64,000 nt of DNA from CALZKI01 sp045124055 (GTDB lineage: Bacteria; Bacillota; Clostridia; Lachnospirales; Lachnospiraceae). The notes under the pieces are model-generated. The model worked only from the letters and a program-made list of their open reading frames with translations, ran no database searches and was not told the DNA's origin. This document shows, piece by piece, positions 16,693-25,021 of this stretch (the first letter of the stretch is position 1; every line of letters begins with the position of its first letter). A program made the translations under genes and the position numbers. The stretch is from the NCBI GenBank assembly GCA_045124055.1, contig JBGVKZ010000009.1:5574-69573 (forward strand), in the 5' to 3' direction.

Positions 16693-18413
16693 ACGGCTTC
16701 CTCCCCTCGAAACTGTGAAGCATATATTTCTTTATATACCTGGCAATCTTTTAATAATTGTTCGTGAGTTCCAATTCCCACCATTTTTCCTTCTTCCAAT
16801 ACAAGAATCTGGTCTGCATGCATAATAGAAGCTGCTCTTTGAGATACAATAAAGGTAATCTGGTTTTCTCCTGTCTCTTTCAAAGCTTTTCTAAGGGCGG
16901 CATCTGTGGCATAATCCAGTGCCGATGCACTGTCATCTAGTACCAAAATCTCCGGATTTTTTACCAAAGCTCTGGCTATGGTCAATCTCTGTTTCTGCCC
17001 ACCGGAAAGATTTTTACCTCCTTCTTGAATGGCAAAAGAAAGGCCTCCTTCTTTTTGTTCCACAAATTCTTTTGCCTGAGCCATAGAAAGAGCCTGCCAC
17101 ATTTCTTCCTCTGTGGCATCTTCTTTACCATATCGAAGGTTCTCTGCAATAGTCCCCTTAAACAGTATCGCCTTTTGCATCACCATACCAATTTTCTCTT
17201 TCAATTCGCCCTCTTCATAAGCGTTACAATTTTTTCCATCTATATAAATCTTACCCTGGCTTGCTTTATAAAAACCGGGAAGCATATTGACAATGGTAGA
17301 TTTTCCAGAGCCCGTACCACCGATAATGCCAATAGTTTCTCCCCTATTTGCTATAAAGCTGATATTTTCAATGGCAGGCTCCGCTTCCTTATGATAAGAA
17401 AAAGTCACCTTATCAAATACCACTTTTCCTGCATATTGCGGCTTATATTCCATTTCTTCTTTTACACATTCTATCGGAAGGTCTAAAACTTCTTCAATTC
17501 GCTTGCCACAGGCAATGGCCTTTGTTACCGTTATAATAAGGTTCGCAAGTTTCACTAATTCCACTAAAATCTGGGACATATAGTTCACAAGTGCCACCAC
17601 TTCCCCTTGTGCCAAATTGCCGGCTTCTACCTGTAATGCACCTATCCAAATCAAATATAAAATTGCAGCGTTTACGATTACATAAGTAACCGGATTCATC
17701 AGAGCTGAAATTTTTCCTACAAATATCTGAATTTTATTCAGTTCCTGATTTTTCTCATAAAAATCCTGTTTTTCTTCCCCTTCTTTATTAAAAGCACGAA
17801 TCACTCGGATACCGGAAAGATTTTCTCTCGTTTTTCCAAGAACTTTATCCAGTGCTGCCTGCACTTTTTTATAAAGAGGAATGCTGACAAGCATAATGCC
17901 AAATACAACTATTGATAATAGCGGAATAGTTATCACAAACACAAAAGCGGCTTTTACATCTACGGTAAATGCCATAATCATTGCCCCAAGAACAATAAAA
18001 GGGGAACGAAGAAATAATCGAAGTACTAAATTAACCCCCGATTGTACCTGATTGACATCGCTGGTCATTCTGGTAATCAGCGTAGCTGTTCCCACTTCAT
18101 CTAACCGAGAAAATGATAGCTTTTGAATATGGGAAAACAGCGTCGTTCTGAGACGAGTAGCAAAACCAGTGGCAGCTTTTGCACTAAAGTACTGGGCTGT
18201 CACAGAACACACAAGTCCAATAGTGCCAAGCAATAATAAGAGTCCGCCCATCCTAAGAATATGGGATTTATCTCTATTTTCGATACCCACATCAATGATG
18301 CTTGCAATCACTAACGGCACAAATAATTCAAAGGAGGCCTCCAGCATCTTAAAAAGCGGAGCCAAAATTGTCTCTTTTTTATAATCTTTCAAATGTATCA
18401 GTAGCTTTTTCAT
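16689..18413 (-). CDS. ABC exporter half-transporter (canonical signature, Asp at catalytic position)
   Basis: A 574-aa protein with exporter membrane domain (about 10-300) and ATPase. Walker A is GGTGSGKST, the signature is a full LSGGQKQR, and Walker B reads ILVLDDSASALD, with Asp in place of the catalytic Glu. Paired with the next gene, its signature completes the one competent ATP site while its own Walker B forms the degenerate site. The ATGA overlap with the next gene (16689-16692) implies translational coupling and equal amounts of the two subunits. It is the first gene of the operon, and upstream DNA is shared with the divergent CheX-CheY gene. Confidence 0.92.
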   Translation of the reverse strand: MKKLLIHLKDYKKETILAPLFKMLEASFELFVPLVIASIIDVGIENRDKSHILRMGGLLLLLGTIGLVCSVTAQYFSAKAATGFATRLRTTLFSHIQKLSFSRLDEVGTATLITRMTSDVNQVQSGVNLVLRLFLRSPFIVLGAMIMAFTVDVKAAFVFVITIPLLSIVVFGIMLVSIPLYKKVQAALDKVLGKTRENLSGIRVIRAFNKEGEEKQDFYEKNQELNKIQIFVGKISALMNPVTYVIVNAAILYLIWIGALQVEAGNLAQGEVVALVNYMSQILVELVKLANLIITVTKAIACGKRIEEVLDLPIECVKEEMEYKPQYAGKVVFDKVTFSYHKEAEPAIENISFIANRGETIGIIGGTGSGKSTIVNMLPGFYKASQGKIYIDGKNCNAYEEGELKEKIGMVMQKAILFKGTIAENLRYGKEDATEEEMWQALSMAQAKEFVEQKEGGLSFAIQEGGKNLSGGQKQRLTIARALVKNPEILVLDDSASALDYATDAALRKALKETGENQITFIVSQRAASIMHADQILVLEEGKMVGIGTHEQLLKDCQVYKEIYASQFRGEEAV

Positions 18414-18508
18414 ACAATCCTCATACTAGAATTTACTATTATTTTGCAATATAACCATTTTATCACGTAATTTCTTTTAAAGTTGTTATATCTTTTTACA
18501 AAAAAGGA

Positions 18509-18538
18509 TTGAAATATCCACCATTTATAGTGTAAAAT
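18509..18538 (+). promoter_or_regulatory. Predicted promoter of the CheX-CheY fusion gene
   Basis: TTGAAA (18509-18514) and TAAAAT (18533-18538) are 18 bp apart, about 35 bp before the ATG. The match is moderate and was assigned by eye. Confidence 0.45.
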
Positions 18539-18572
18539 ACACAATGTAAGGATACTCGAAGGGAGATTGACT

Positions 18573-19871
18573 ATGTTTAAGCAATTATTTGGCAAGTATT
18601 TAGTAGAACAAGCAGCATTGACTCCAGAACAATACGCTGAAATATCTGCTCAGCAGGCAGCTACACGCGTTAAGTTAGGTTTAATTGCAGTAGAAGAAAA
18701 ATTGTTAACTAAAGAACAGGCCGATGAATTAAATCATTTACAGACACAGATGGATAAACGTTTTGGTGACCTTGCTGTTGAAAAAGGCTACTTAACAGAC
18801 GAACAAGTTGGTATGTTACTTAAAAAACAGGGTAATCCATATCTTCAGTTTATTCAGACTTTATCTGAAAGCGGATATATTCCACTTTCCAAAATCGATT
18901 CATATTTGCTTTCATTCTTAAAAGACAGTAATTTCAGTTCAAAAGATTTGACAGCATTAAAATCAAATGACATCACTCAGATTGTTAATATTTTTGTATC
19001 TGATGAAGTACCTTATTTACGTGATTTAGTTGGTCTTGCTCTTAGAAATATAACACGTTTTGTTTCTACTGACTTCTACATTGGAAAAATTGTTCCTGTT
19101 AATAGTGTAAAATATAACTGTTTTGCAGGACAGCAGGTAGACGGAGACCATACATACACATTAGGTTTTGCATGTGAAGCGGATAATTCAGGGCTTTTAA
19201 CTTTAGCTTCTGGCTATGGCAAAGAACATTTTGCTTCTGTTGGTGCTGATGCTTACGATGCGATTGGAGAATTTTCAAACTGTATCAATGGTTTATTCGC
19301 ATCTGAATTAAGTCACAAAGGTATCAACATCGATATGTTACCACCTTTTGGTTACACAGAAGTTACTGTTTCAGGTGACGGATATGCACTTCCAATTAAC
19401 ATTGAAGGCAAAAACTTAGTATTATACGTTGCTATCGACAGCGATATTCAAATTGATGGTACAACTACAAAGGCGGAAACTACCGAAGCTACTGCTTCTG
19501 CAAATGCAACTGGACCAAAAGTATTAATCGTTGACGATTCAAGAACTTCTCGTAAGATTTTACGTGCTGTGTTAGAAGAAGCTGGTTACAACGTTGTTGA
19601 TGAAGCAATTAACGGTGAAGATGGCGTAGAAAAATATAAGAAATATCAGCCAGCTGTTTGCACAATGGATATCACAATGCCAGTTATGGATGGTATCGAA
19701 GCATTAAAAGCAATTAAATCTTTTGATGAAAACGCAAAAGTTGTTATGCTTACAGCCGCAGGTCAGCAATCTAAAATTGTTGAAGCCGTAAAATCCGGTG
19801 CTGCCGAGTTCATTACAAAGCCATTTGAAAAAGAAGAAGTAATCAGAACTCTTGCTGAAATCTTGAAATAA
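18573..19871 (+). CDS. CheX/CheC-like phosphatase domain fused to a CheY receiver
   Basis: A 432-aa cytoplasmic protein in three parts. Residues 1-70 form a helical region with two related halves (LLTKEQADEL and YLTDEQVGMLL) that resemble the N-terminal domain of type II/IV secretion ATPases. Residues 145-290 form a CheX-like domain with the family's E/N signature (AIGEFSNCINGLFASEL). An Ala/Thr-rich linker leads to a receiver domain (about 310-432) with VDDSRTSRK, phospho-acceptor Asp in TMDITMPVMDG, Thr in MLTAAG and Lys in TKPF. CheX removes phosphate from CheY, so the fusion may set its own signal lifetime. No other chemotaxis gene is nearby. The ATG at 18573 has GGGAG seven bases upstream; a TTG at 18567 is less likely. 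Confidence 0.8.
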   Translation: MFKQLFGKYLVEQAALTPEQYAEISAQQAATRVKLGLIAVEEKLLTKEQADELNHLQTQMDKRFGDLAVEKGYLTDEQVGMLLKKQGNPYLQFIQTLSESGYIPLSKIDSYLLSFLKDSNFSSKDLTALKSNDITQIVNIFVSDEVPYLRDLVGLALRNITRFVSTDFYIGKIVPVNSVKYNCFAGQQVDGDHTYTLGFACEADNSGLLTLASGYGKEHFASVGADAYDAIGEFSNCINGLFASELSHKGINIDMLPPFGYTEVTVSGDGYALPINIEGKNLVLYVAIDSDIQIDGTTTKAETTEATASANATGPKVLIVDDSRTSRKILRAVLEEAGYNVVDEAINGEDGVEKYKKYQPAVCTMDITMPVMDGIEALKAIKSFDENAKVVMLTAAGQQSKIVEAVKSGAAEFITKPFEKEEVIRTLAEILK

Positions 19872-19897
19872 TTAAAAAGATTAAGATATTTATAAAA

Positions 19898-19922
19898 ATG
19901 GACTCTGAATCTCAGAGTCCAT
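19898..19922. terminator. Bidirectional terminator between the CheX-CheY gene and spoVAD
   Basis: A perfect 11-bp stem (ATGGACTCTGA with its complement) has a 3-base loop and runs into T tracts on the plus strand and, through AAAAA on the left, on the minus strand. It separates two convergent genes. Confidence 0.88.
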
Positions 19923-19925
19923 TTT

Positions 19926-20981
19926 TTACGCCATTATATGCTCAATAACAACTGCATGTGCAATTCCGGGAACGCTTTTTCCCTCATTAAAACTTGTTTT
20001 ACTAAGTAATGCTCCCGTTGGCACAAATAATACTTTTTTCCATTCTCCTGTTTCGATTTTGTGTAATATAAATGCAGACAAAACCGTAGCAGCACAACCA
20101 CAACCACTGCCTCCAGATTCTGTTCCTTGCGTATCTGCATCAAAAATTTCAATACCACAATCCATATGATTTGGAGAAATATCATATCCTTTCTCTTTCA
20201 ACAATTCAAATAAAATCGTCTGTCCCACAGAACCTAAGTCTCCGGTAATAATTCTGTCGTATTCATCCGGTCTCGTTTTAAAATCCTGAAAATGAGCGTA
20301 AATCGTAGAGGCTGCTGCCGGTGCCATACACGCCCCCATATTCATAGAATCCTTTACTCCATAATCTGTAATAATTCCGGTAGTTACTCCGGTAATGATA
20401 GCTCTATCATTTTCCCAGGGGGTATCACTTAAGACAAATGCCCCGCTACCTGTCACCGTCCACGTTGCTGATTTTGGTCTCTGATTTCCATATGCTAAGG
20501 GATAACGAAATTCCTTTTCTGCAGAGGCAAAATGACTGGAAGTCACGCATACAAGGGTGTTTGCATAACCAGCAGCAATAAGCATACTACCTAACGATAA
20601 AGATTCCCCACAGGTTGAACAAGCTCCGTATAAACCAAAAAGTGGGCTTTCAAAGTTTTTTAAGCCGAACGATGAGGCGATGGATTGTCCGAGTAAATCT
20701 CCGGATAAAATGTAATCGATATTCTCCTGCTGAATTTTTCCTTTTCCCAAAGCTAGAGTTACTGCTTCTTTTTGCAATGTACTTTCTGCATCTTCCCAAC
20801 TATCCATTCCAAAATAGTCGTCTTCACTTATCATATCAAAATAATCCTTAAGACGTCCTTCTCCTTCTTTCTTTCCTACTACCGAAGAACTGGAATGAAT
20901 GTAAGCCGGTCTTGGTAATTTGACACTCTGATTGCCGCATCTATTGGATACTATCGTTTCTGTTTGCTGATTTTTTCCCAT
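19926..20981 (-). CDS. spoVAD: Stage V sporulation protein AD
   Basis: A 351-aa thiolase-fold protein that binds dipicolinic acid and is part of the SpoVA channel complex of spores. Recognisable segments are KLPRPAYIHSSSSVVGKKEGEG at the start, FGLYGACSTCGESLSLGSMLI (the vestigial thiolase active-site region, about 110-130), and the SGGSGCGCAA segment near 292. In most spore-formers it sits between spoVAC and spoVAE; here it is alone, about 8 kb from each. Its 5' end carries a sigma-G-like promoter inside a hairpin that also serves as the ilvE terminator. Confidence 0.95.
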   Translation of the reverse strand: MGKNQQTETIVSNRCGNQSVKLPRPAYIHSSSSVVGKKEGEGRLKDYFDMISEDDYFGMDSWEDAESTLQKEAVTLALGKGKIQQENIDYILSGDLLGQSIASSFGLKNFESPLFGLYGACSTCGESLSLGSMLIAAGYANTLVCVTSSHFASAEKEFRYPLAYGNQRPKSATWTVTGSGAFVLSDTPWENDRAIITGVTTGIITDYGVKDSMNMGACMAPAAASTIYAHFQDFKTRPDEYDRIITGDLGSVGQTILFELLKEKGYDISPNHMDCGIEIFDADTQGTESGGSGCGCAATVLSAFILHKIETGEWKKVLFVPTGALLSKTSFNEGKSVPGIAHAVVIEHIMA

Positions 20982-21040
20982 AAAAAAACCTCCGTATACT
21001 GATTTAATATCAGTATGCCCGAAGGTTTTTCCTTTATTCT
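20982..21040 (-). promoter_or_regulatory. spoVAD control element: ilvE terminator hairpin enclosing a sigma-G-like promoter and the ribosome site
   Basis: Read on the minus strand, AGAATA (21040-21035), a 17-bp spacer and CATACTG (21017-21011) closely match the sigma-G/sigma-F consensus TGAATA/CATACTA. The hairpin arms are 21009-21030 and 20984-21003, with a 5-base loop: an 8-bp inner stem, a small internal loop and an 11-bp outer stem. The 3' arm carries GGAGG (20993-20989), followed by seven T and the ATG. The predicted start, near 21004, is in the loop. ilvE read-through RNA would contain both arms, while forespore RNA would not. Confidence 0.65.
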
Positions 21041-21048
21041 TTGTTCAA

Positions 21049-22074
21049 TTATTTTACTTCGTAAATCCAGCCTTCTGGAGCTTCGATTCTGCCCATCTGG
21101 ATTCCTGTTAAGGTATCATACAATTTCTTTGTAATCGGACCCATTTCAGTCATACCACTTGGGAAACAGATTTCTGTGCCGTGGTCAACAATTTTTCCAA
21201 CTGGTGAAATAACTGCTGCTGTACCACAAAGACCACACTCAGCAAAATCCTTTAATTCATCTTTGTAAACTTCTCTTTCTTCTACCTCGAGACCTAAATA
21301 TTCTTTGGCTACTACCATTAAAGAACGTCTTGTAATAGATGGTAAGATACTGCTAGACTTTGGTGTTACAACCTTATTGTCTTTTGTAACAAAAAGGAAG
21401 TTCGCACCACCTGTTTCTTCTACTTTTGTTCTTGTAGCTGCATCTAAGTACATATTTTCATCGTAACCTTCTTCATGAGCAGTTACGATTGCGTGTAAAC
21501 TCATTGCATAGTTAAGACCGGCTTTGATATGACCTGTTCCGTTTGGAGCGGCTCTATCAAAATCACTAATCTTGATTGTAAGTGGTTTTACACCACCTTT
21601 AAAATATGGACCTACTGGAGTTCCGAATACACGGAACTGGTATTCTGCTGCTGGCTTAACACCGATTACCGGGTTTGTACCAAACATATATGGTCTTAAA
21701 TAGAGAGTTGCACCTGAACCATATGGTGGAACATATGCAGCATTTGCTTTTACTACCTGTGTAACTGCTTCAATGAACTTTTCCTTTGGGAAAACTGGCA
21801 TTTCAAGTCTCTTTGCCGAATTTGCCATACGTTCTGCATTTAAGTCAGGACGGAACATAACAATTCTTCCGTCTTCCGTAGTATAAGCCTTTAATCCTTC
21901 AAAAATTGTCTGTGCATACTGTAATACACCTGCACATTCACTAATGGTTACCATAGAATCTTCTGTTAACACACCATCGTCCCAAGCACCATCTTTGAAG
22001 TTTGATACAAATCTCTTGTCTGTATCAACGTAGCCAAATCCTAAATTGGCCCAGTCGATATTTTTCTTTTCCAT
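21049..22074 (-). CDS. ilvE: Branched-chain amino acid aminotransferase
   Basis: A 341-aa class IV PLP aminotransferase that interconverts valine, leucine and isoleucine with their 2-oxo acids. Visible features are the QTIFEGLKAY segment (about 55-65), the PLP-binding Lys in GTGHIKAGLNYA (about 183), and EETGGANFLFV (about 218), all of the long eukaryote-like IlvE type. It ends ten bases before the spoVAD promoter hairpin, which doubles as its terminator. The upstream gene on this strand is a hypothetical ending 18 bp before the ilvE start. Confidence 0.95.
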   Translation of the reverse strand: MEKKNIDWANLGFGYVDTDKRFVSNFKDGAWDDGVLTEDSMVTISECAGVLQYAQTIFEGLKAYTTEDGRIVMFRPDLNAERMANSAKRLEMPVFPKEKFIEAVTQVVKANAAYVPPYGSGATLYLRPYMFGTNPVIGVKPAAEYQFRVFGTPVGPYFKGGVKPLTIKISDFDRAAPNGTGHIKAGLNYAMSLHAIVTAHEEGYDENMYLDAATRTKVEETGGANFLFVTKDNKVVTPKSSSILPSITRRSLMVVAKEYLGLEVEEREVYKDELKDFAECGLCGTAAVISPVGKIVDHGTEICFPSGMTEMGPITKKLYDTLTGIQMGRIEAPEGWIYEVK

Positions 22075-22092
22075 CGCTAAGTTGCCTCCAAA

Positions 22093-22524
22093 TTATACTA
22101 TTGTATCTAAATAAGAGCCTGCTGATATTGTACCAGTCTTCAAACCCATTTCTGTATACATAGCATCGGTTTTTGATTCTGCCTCTGCCACAATATCATC
22201 CCAAGTTGATGCAAGTACTTTATCAGTTTTTTCTGTCCCTATTTTTTCAACTTCTGTTGTTTTGGTCTCATCAGTAGCTGTTTTTTCTTCTTCTGCCTTC
22301 ATATTGAAATAAAATTTCAACAATTTACGATAAGAACCATTTTTAATAGACGCATAATCTCCAAGATTAATTCCGCCCGAACTACTTGAACCACCCAAAA
22401 CAGTATTTGTCAGGTCATACATACTGCCTGAACTACCTAACATACTTGTATTCACATTCTGCTTTGTTGAAATTGATGAAAACAATGTACTATAATCTGT
22501 TTTTGCTCTAATACTAATTGACAT
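22093..22524 (-). CDS. Hypothetical Ser/Thr-rich protein
   Basis: A 143-aa protein with no signal peptide or membrane helix. The N-terminal half is rich in Ser, Asn and Gly (SISTKQNVNTSMLGSSGS), followed by LGDYASIKNGSYRKLLKFYF and a charged Glu/Lys/Thr stretch with predicted helix. The NLGDYASIKNGSYxKL-type motif gives the impression of a conserved short domain, but I cannot name the family. It lies 18 bp upstream of ilvE and could be co-transcribed. Low sequence complexity limits what can be said. Confidence 0.6.
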   Translation of the reverse strand: MSISIRAKTDYSTLFSSISTKQNVNTSMLGSSGSMYDLTNTVLGGSSSSGGINLGDYASIKNGSYRKLLKFYFNMKAEEEKTATDETKTTEVEKIGTEKTDKVLASTWDDIVAEAESKTDAMYTEMGLKTGTISAGSYLDTIV

Positions 22525-22591
22525 CTTGTCACTCTCCCATCTATATTGTCATCCTTGACCCTTAGTTCCACCTTTATTATAGAACAAAAAA

Positions 22592-22618
22592 AGTAGTCTT
22601 GCAATACGCAAGACCACT
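22592..22618 (-). terminator. Intrinsic terminator of the 61-aa gene
   Basis: An 11-bp stem (AGTAGTCTTGC with GCAAGACCACT, one G-U pair) and AATAC loop is followed on the minus strand by eight T. It lies 25 bp after the small gene at 22643-22828. Confidence 0.85.
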
Positions 22619-22642
22619 TATGTTGCAAAGAAATTTTATTTT

Positions 22643-22828
22643 TTAGAATACAATATAATTGGTATCCAGATTAGCTTTCGTAACTAAAATTCTGCAATTT
22701 GCGTTAATCGTAAGCCAAAACATATCATTGGCACTTTCCTCTACATCTACGGTATCCCCTTTACGCAAGCTGATAATTACTCCATCACATGGTGTGTAAA
22801 TCAAATCATTTTTTGTCATTGCAGTCAT
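22643..22828 (-). CDS. Small hypothetical protein (61 aa)
   Basis: The 61-aa product contains DLIYTPCDGVIISLRKGDTVDVEES, which looks like a small beta-barrel or biotinyl-lipoyl-like strand pattern, and ends NLDTNYIVF. A TAGGA-type ribosome site and a dedicated strong terminator make it a convincing single-gene unit. The family is not recognised. A second ATG three codons in (MTAMTK) is an alternative start. Confidence 0.6.
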   Translation of the reverse strand: MTAMTKNDLIYTPCDGVIISLRKGDTVDVEESANDMFWLTINANCRILVTKANLDTNYIVF

Positions 22829-22942
22829 TTTTAGTTCCTACCTTTCTTACTCTCTAGCTTTTGACGTGTACGCTAAGTATATCATAGAAAGCCAAAAAAT
22901 CAAATCAAAAATTGATATTTTATAGTAAATTTTTACTATTTT

Positions 22943-24853
22943 TTAAGAGGCGTAGTTTTCCCATTCCTCCATTAGCGAAAGAAGTTTTTCTTCTGATTCA
23001 TCAATTTTGCTCTGTAATTCCTGTAATTTTGTATAATTAGAGGAATTTTCCGGTAAAGTAAGCTGAGTTTTTAGTTCTTCTATATTTTCTTCCAGACCGG
23101 CAATCTCATTTTCCAACTTTTCTAATTTTCGTCGACGTTTAGATTCTTCTTTGCCAGGATTATAATTCTTTGGCTTTTCTATTTTTTCTTCCTTATCATT
23201 TCCGTTTTCTCTGGTAAATTGCATTTCTTCCAGGTATCTGGCATTACGCTGGACATTTTTTTCTTCATATTCGTCGTAACCATAGGCATAATATTCCACA
23301 TGCCCATTTTCTAACACCAGCAATTCGTCTGCAATGCGTTTCACAAAGTATCGGTCGTGGGAAACAAATAGCACTGTTCCTTCATAATCTAAAAGCATCT
23401 GTTCTAAAGTTTCCTTGCCAATAATATCCATATGGTTCGTCGGTTCGTCGAAAATCAGCACATTGGGGCTTGTTTTGAATATTTTACAAAGTGCCAGACG
23501 GACTTTTTCTCCACCAGATAGCATATCCACCCTTTTAAATACATCATCTCCAGTAAATAGAAAAGCTGCCAGTTCGTTTCTGACTTCAGTCTGAGTCAAT
23601 GTTGGAAACTCGTCCCAATAATCCTCAATTACCTGTTTATCGCTGGTATACTGAGCCATTTGCTGGTCAAAATACCCTATTTCGACCTTTGGTCCAAAGG
23701 AAAACTCTCCTCCAAGTGCATTGACTTTTCCAGTCAGTGTCTTGAGTAAGGTTGACTTACCAATTCCATTTCCCCCGATAATGCCATATTTTCTCCCTTT
23801 TTTCACTTCCATAGAAATGGTGGCAAGCGGGGTCTCATATCCTATGACTAAATTTCGAATACTCAGTACATCTTTCCCCGTTTCTACCCTTGGGGTCAAA
23901 TTGGTATGAAAAGATTTGGTATCGAAATTATCCGGCATTTCAATTTTATCCATATGTTCTATCTGTTTTAATTTAGAACGGGTCATTGCTACTTTACTAG
24001 GCTTATTTTTGAATCTGTCTACCAAATCATTTAGTCGCTCAATTTCTGCCTGCTGTGCCTTATAGTCTTTGAGTTGTTTCTCATAATTTTGTTTCTTTTG
24101 TTCCATAAAAGAAGAATAATTTCCAGGATATCTTGTGGTTTTCTTATATTCGATTTCATAGACTACATCTACAATTCTATCCAAAAACATTCTATCGTGA
24201 GATACAATGACTACGGCTCTTTTATAATCTTTCAAATATTGCTCCAGCCACTCGATAGTACGCATATCCAAATGGTTGGTAGGTTCGTCCAAAAGTAAAA
24301 TATCCGGTTTACTTAAAAGCATTTTTACAAAGGCAATCTTTGTCTGTTGTCCTCCGGAAAATTCTTCTAACGGCTTTTTCTTATCTTCCTCAGTAAAACC
24401 AAATTCTTTTAATACAACTTCATATTCCTTTTCAAAATAGTAGCCACCCAAATACACAAACTGGTCGTGAAGGGTCGTATACATTTTGATATTTGCCTCA
24501 GAAGGTTCTTTTTCCATAAAAAGCCTTTTTTCCTCTAATTCCTTCTGCATAGTAAGAATCTTGGAAAAAGCCTTCCGCACTTCTTCTTCCATCGTGATGG
24601 TCTTGTCTTCAAATGCCATCTGCTTTAAATATGCAATTTCAGGATTACCGCTTTTGACGATAAAAATATCTTCATCACTGTCTCTTTTATGTAAATCTAC
24701 TTCCCCAGCAATCAGTTTCAAGAGAGTGGTTTTTCCGCAACCATTTCTGCCTACAATGGCAATTTTTTCTGTATTTTTTATATCAAAATTTACGTCCTGT
24801 AAAATAATATCTGCCCCAAAGGCTACTGCTCCATGTTGTATCTTGTACTGCAT
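22943..24853 (-). CDS. ABC-F family ATPase
   Basis: A 636-aa soluble protein with two ABC ATPase domains and no membrane segment. Domain 1 has Walker A GRNGCGKTT (about 36), signature FSGGQQTK (about 165) and LLLDEPTNHLD. Domain 2 has GGNGIGKST (about 352), LSGGEKVR (about 440) and LIFDEPTNHMD. The inter-domain linker (about 245-310) is the charged P-site tRNA-interaction motif region, and the C-terminus (about 560-630) is a coiled coil. ABC-F proteins act on the ribosome as translation factors or antibiotic protectors. The layout is closest to YdiF-like members, but resistance function cannot be inferred from this alone. Confidence 0.9.
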   Translation of the reverse strand: MQYKIQHGAVAFGADIILQDVNFDIKNTEKIAIVGRNGCGKTTLLKLIAGEVDLHKRDSDEDIFIVKSGNPEIAYLKQMAFEDKTITMEEEVRKAFSKILTMQKELEEKRLFMEKEPSEANIKMYTTLHDQFVYLGGYYFEKEYEVVLKEFGFTEEDKKKPLEEFSGGQQTKIAFVKMLLSKPDILLLDEPTNHLDMRTIEWLEQYLKDYKRAVVIVSHDRMFLDRIVDVVYEIEYKKTTRYPGNYSSFMEQKKQNYEKQLKDYKAQQAEIERLNDLVDRFKNKPSKVAMTRSKLKQIEHMDKIEMPDNFDTKSFHTNLTPRVETGKDVLSIRNLVIGYETPLATISMEVKKGRKYGIIGGNGIGKSTLLKTLTGKVNALGGEFSFGPKVEIGYFDQQMAQYTSDKQVIEDYWDEFPTLTQTEVRNELAAFLFTGDDVFKRVDMLSGGEKVRLALCKIFKTSPNVLIFDEPTNHMDIIGKETLEQMLLDYEGTVLFVSHDRYFVKRIADELLVLENGHVEYYAYGYDEYEEKNVQRNARYLEEMQFTRENGNDKEEKIEKPKNYNPGKEESKRRRKLEKLENEIAGLEENIEELKTQLTLPENSSNYTKLQELQSKIDESEEKLLSLMEEWENYAS

Positions 24854-24933
24854 GATTTACTCCTCGTTATATGTTTCCCTGTAACATCTAAGGCTCATTA
24901 TATCAAATGCGGAAAAATAAGGCAAAGTCTTTA

Positions 24934-24986
24934 TTGTCAACATTTTATTTTGCACGGTTGACATCCCCTTGAATTCCCTTTATTCT
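24934..24986 (+). promoter_or_regulatory. BirA-like operator overlapping the bioY promoter
   Basis: TTGTCAAC (24934-24941) and GTTGACA (24957-24963) form a dyad with a 15-base spacer, the arrangement of BirA biotin operators (consensus arms near TTGTAAAC and GTTTACAA). The right arm overlaps a consensus -35, TTGACA (24958-24963), which is 17 bp from TATTCT (24981-24986). Repression by biotin-charged BirA is the natural reading; no birA gene is in the window. Confidence 0.65.
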
Positions 24987-25021
24987 AGCTATATAGACCT
25001 ATGTGAAAGGATATTTATTGT

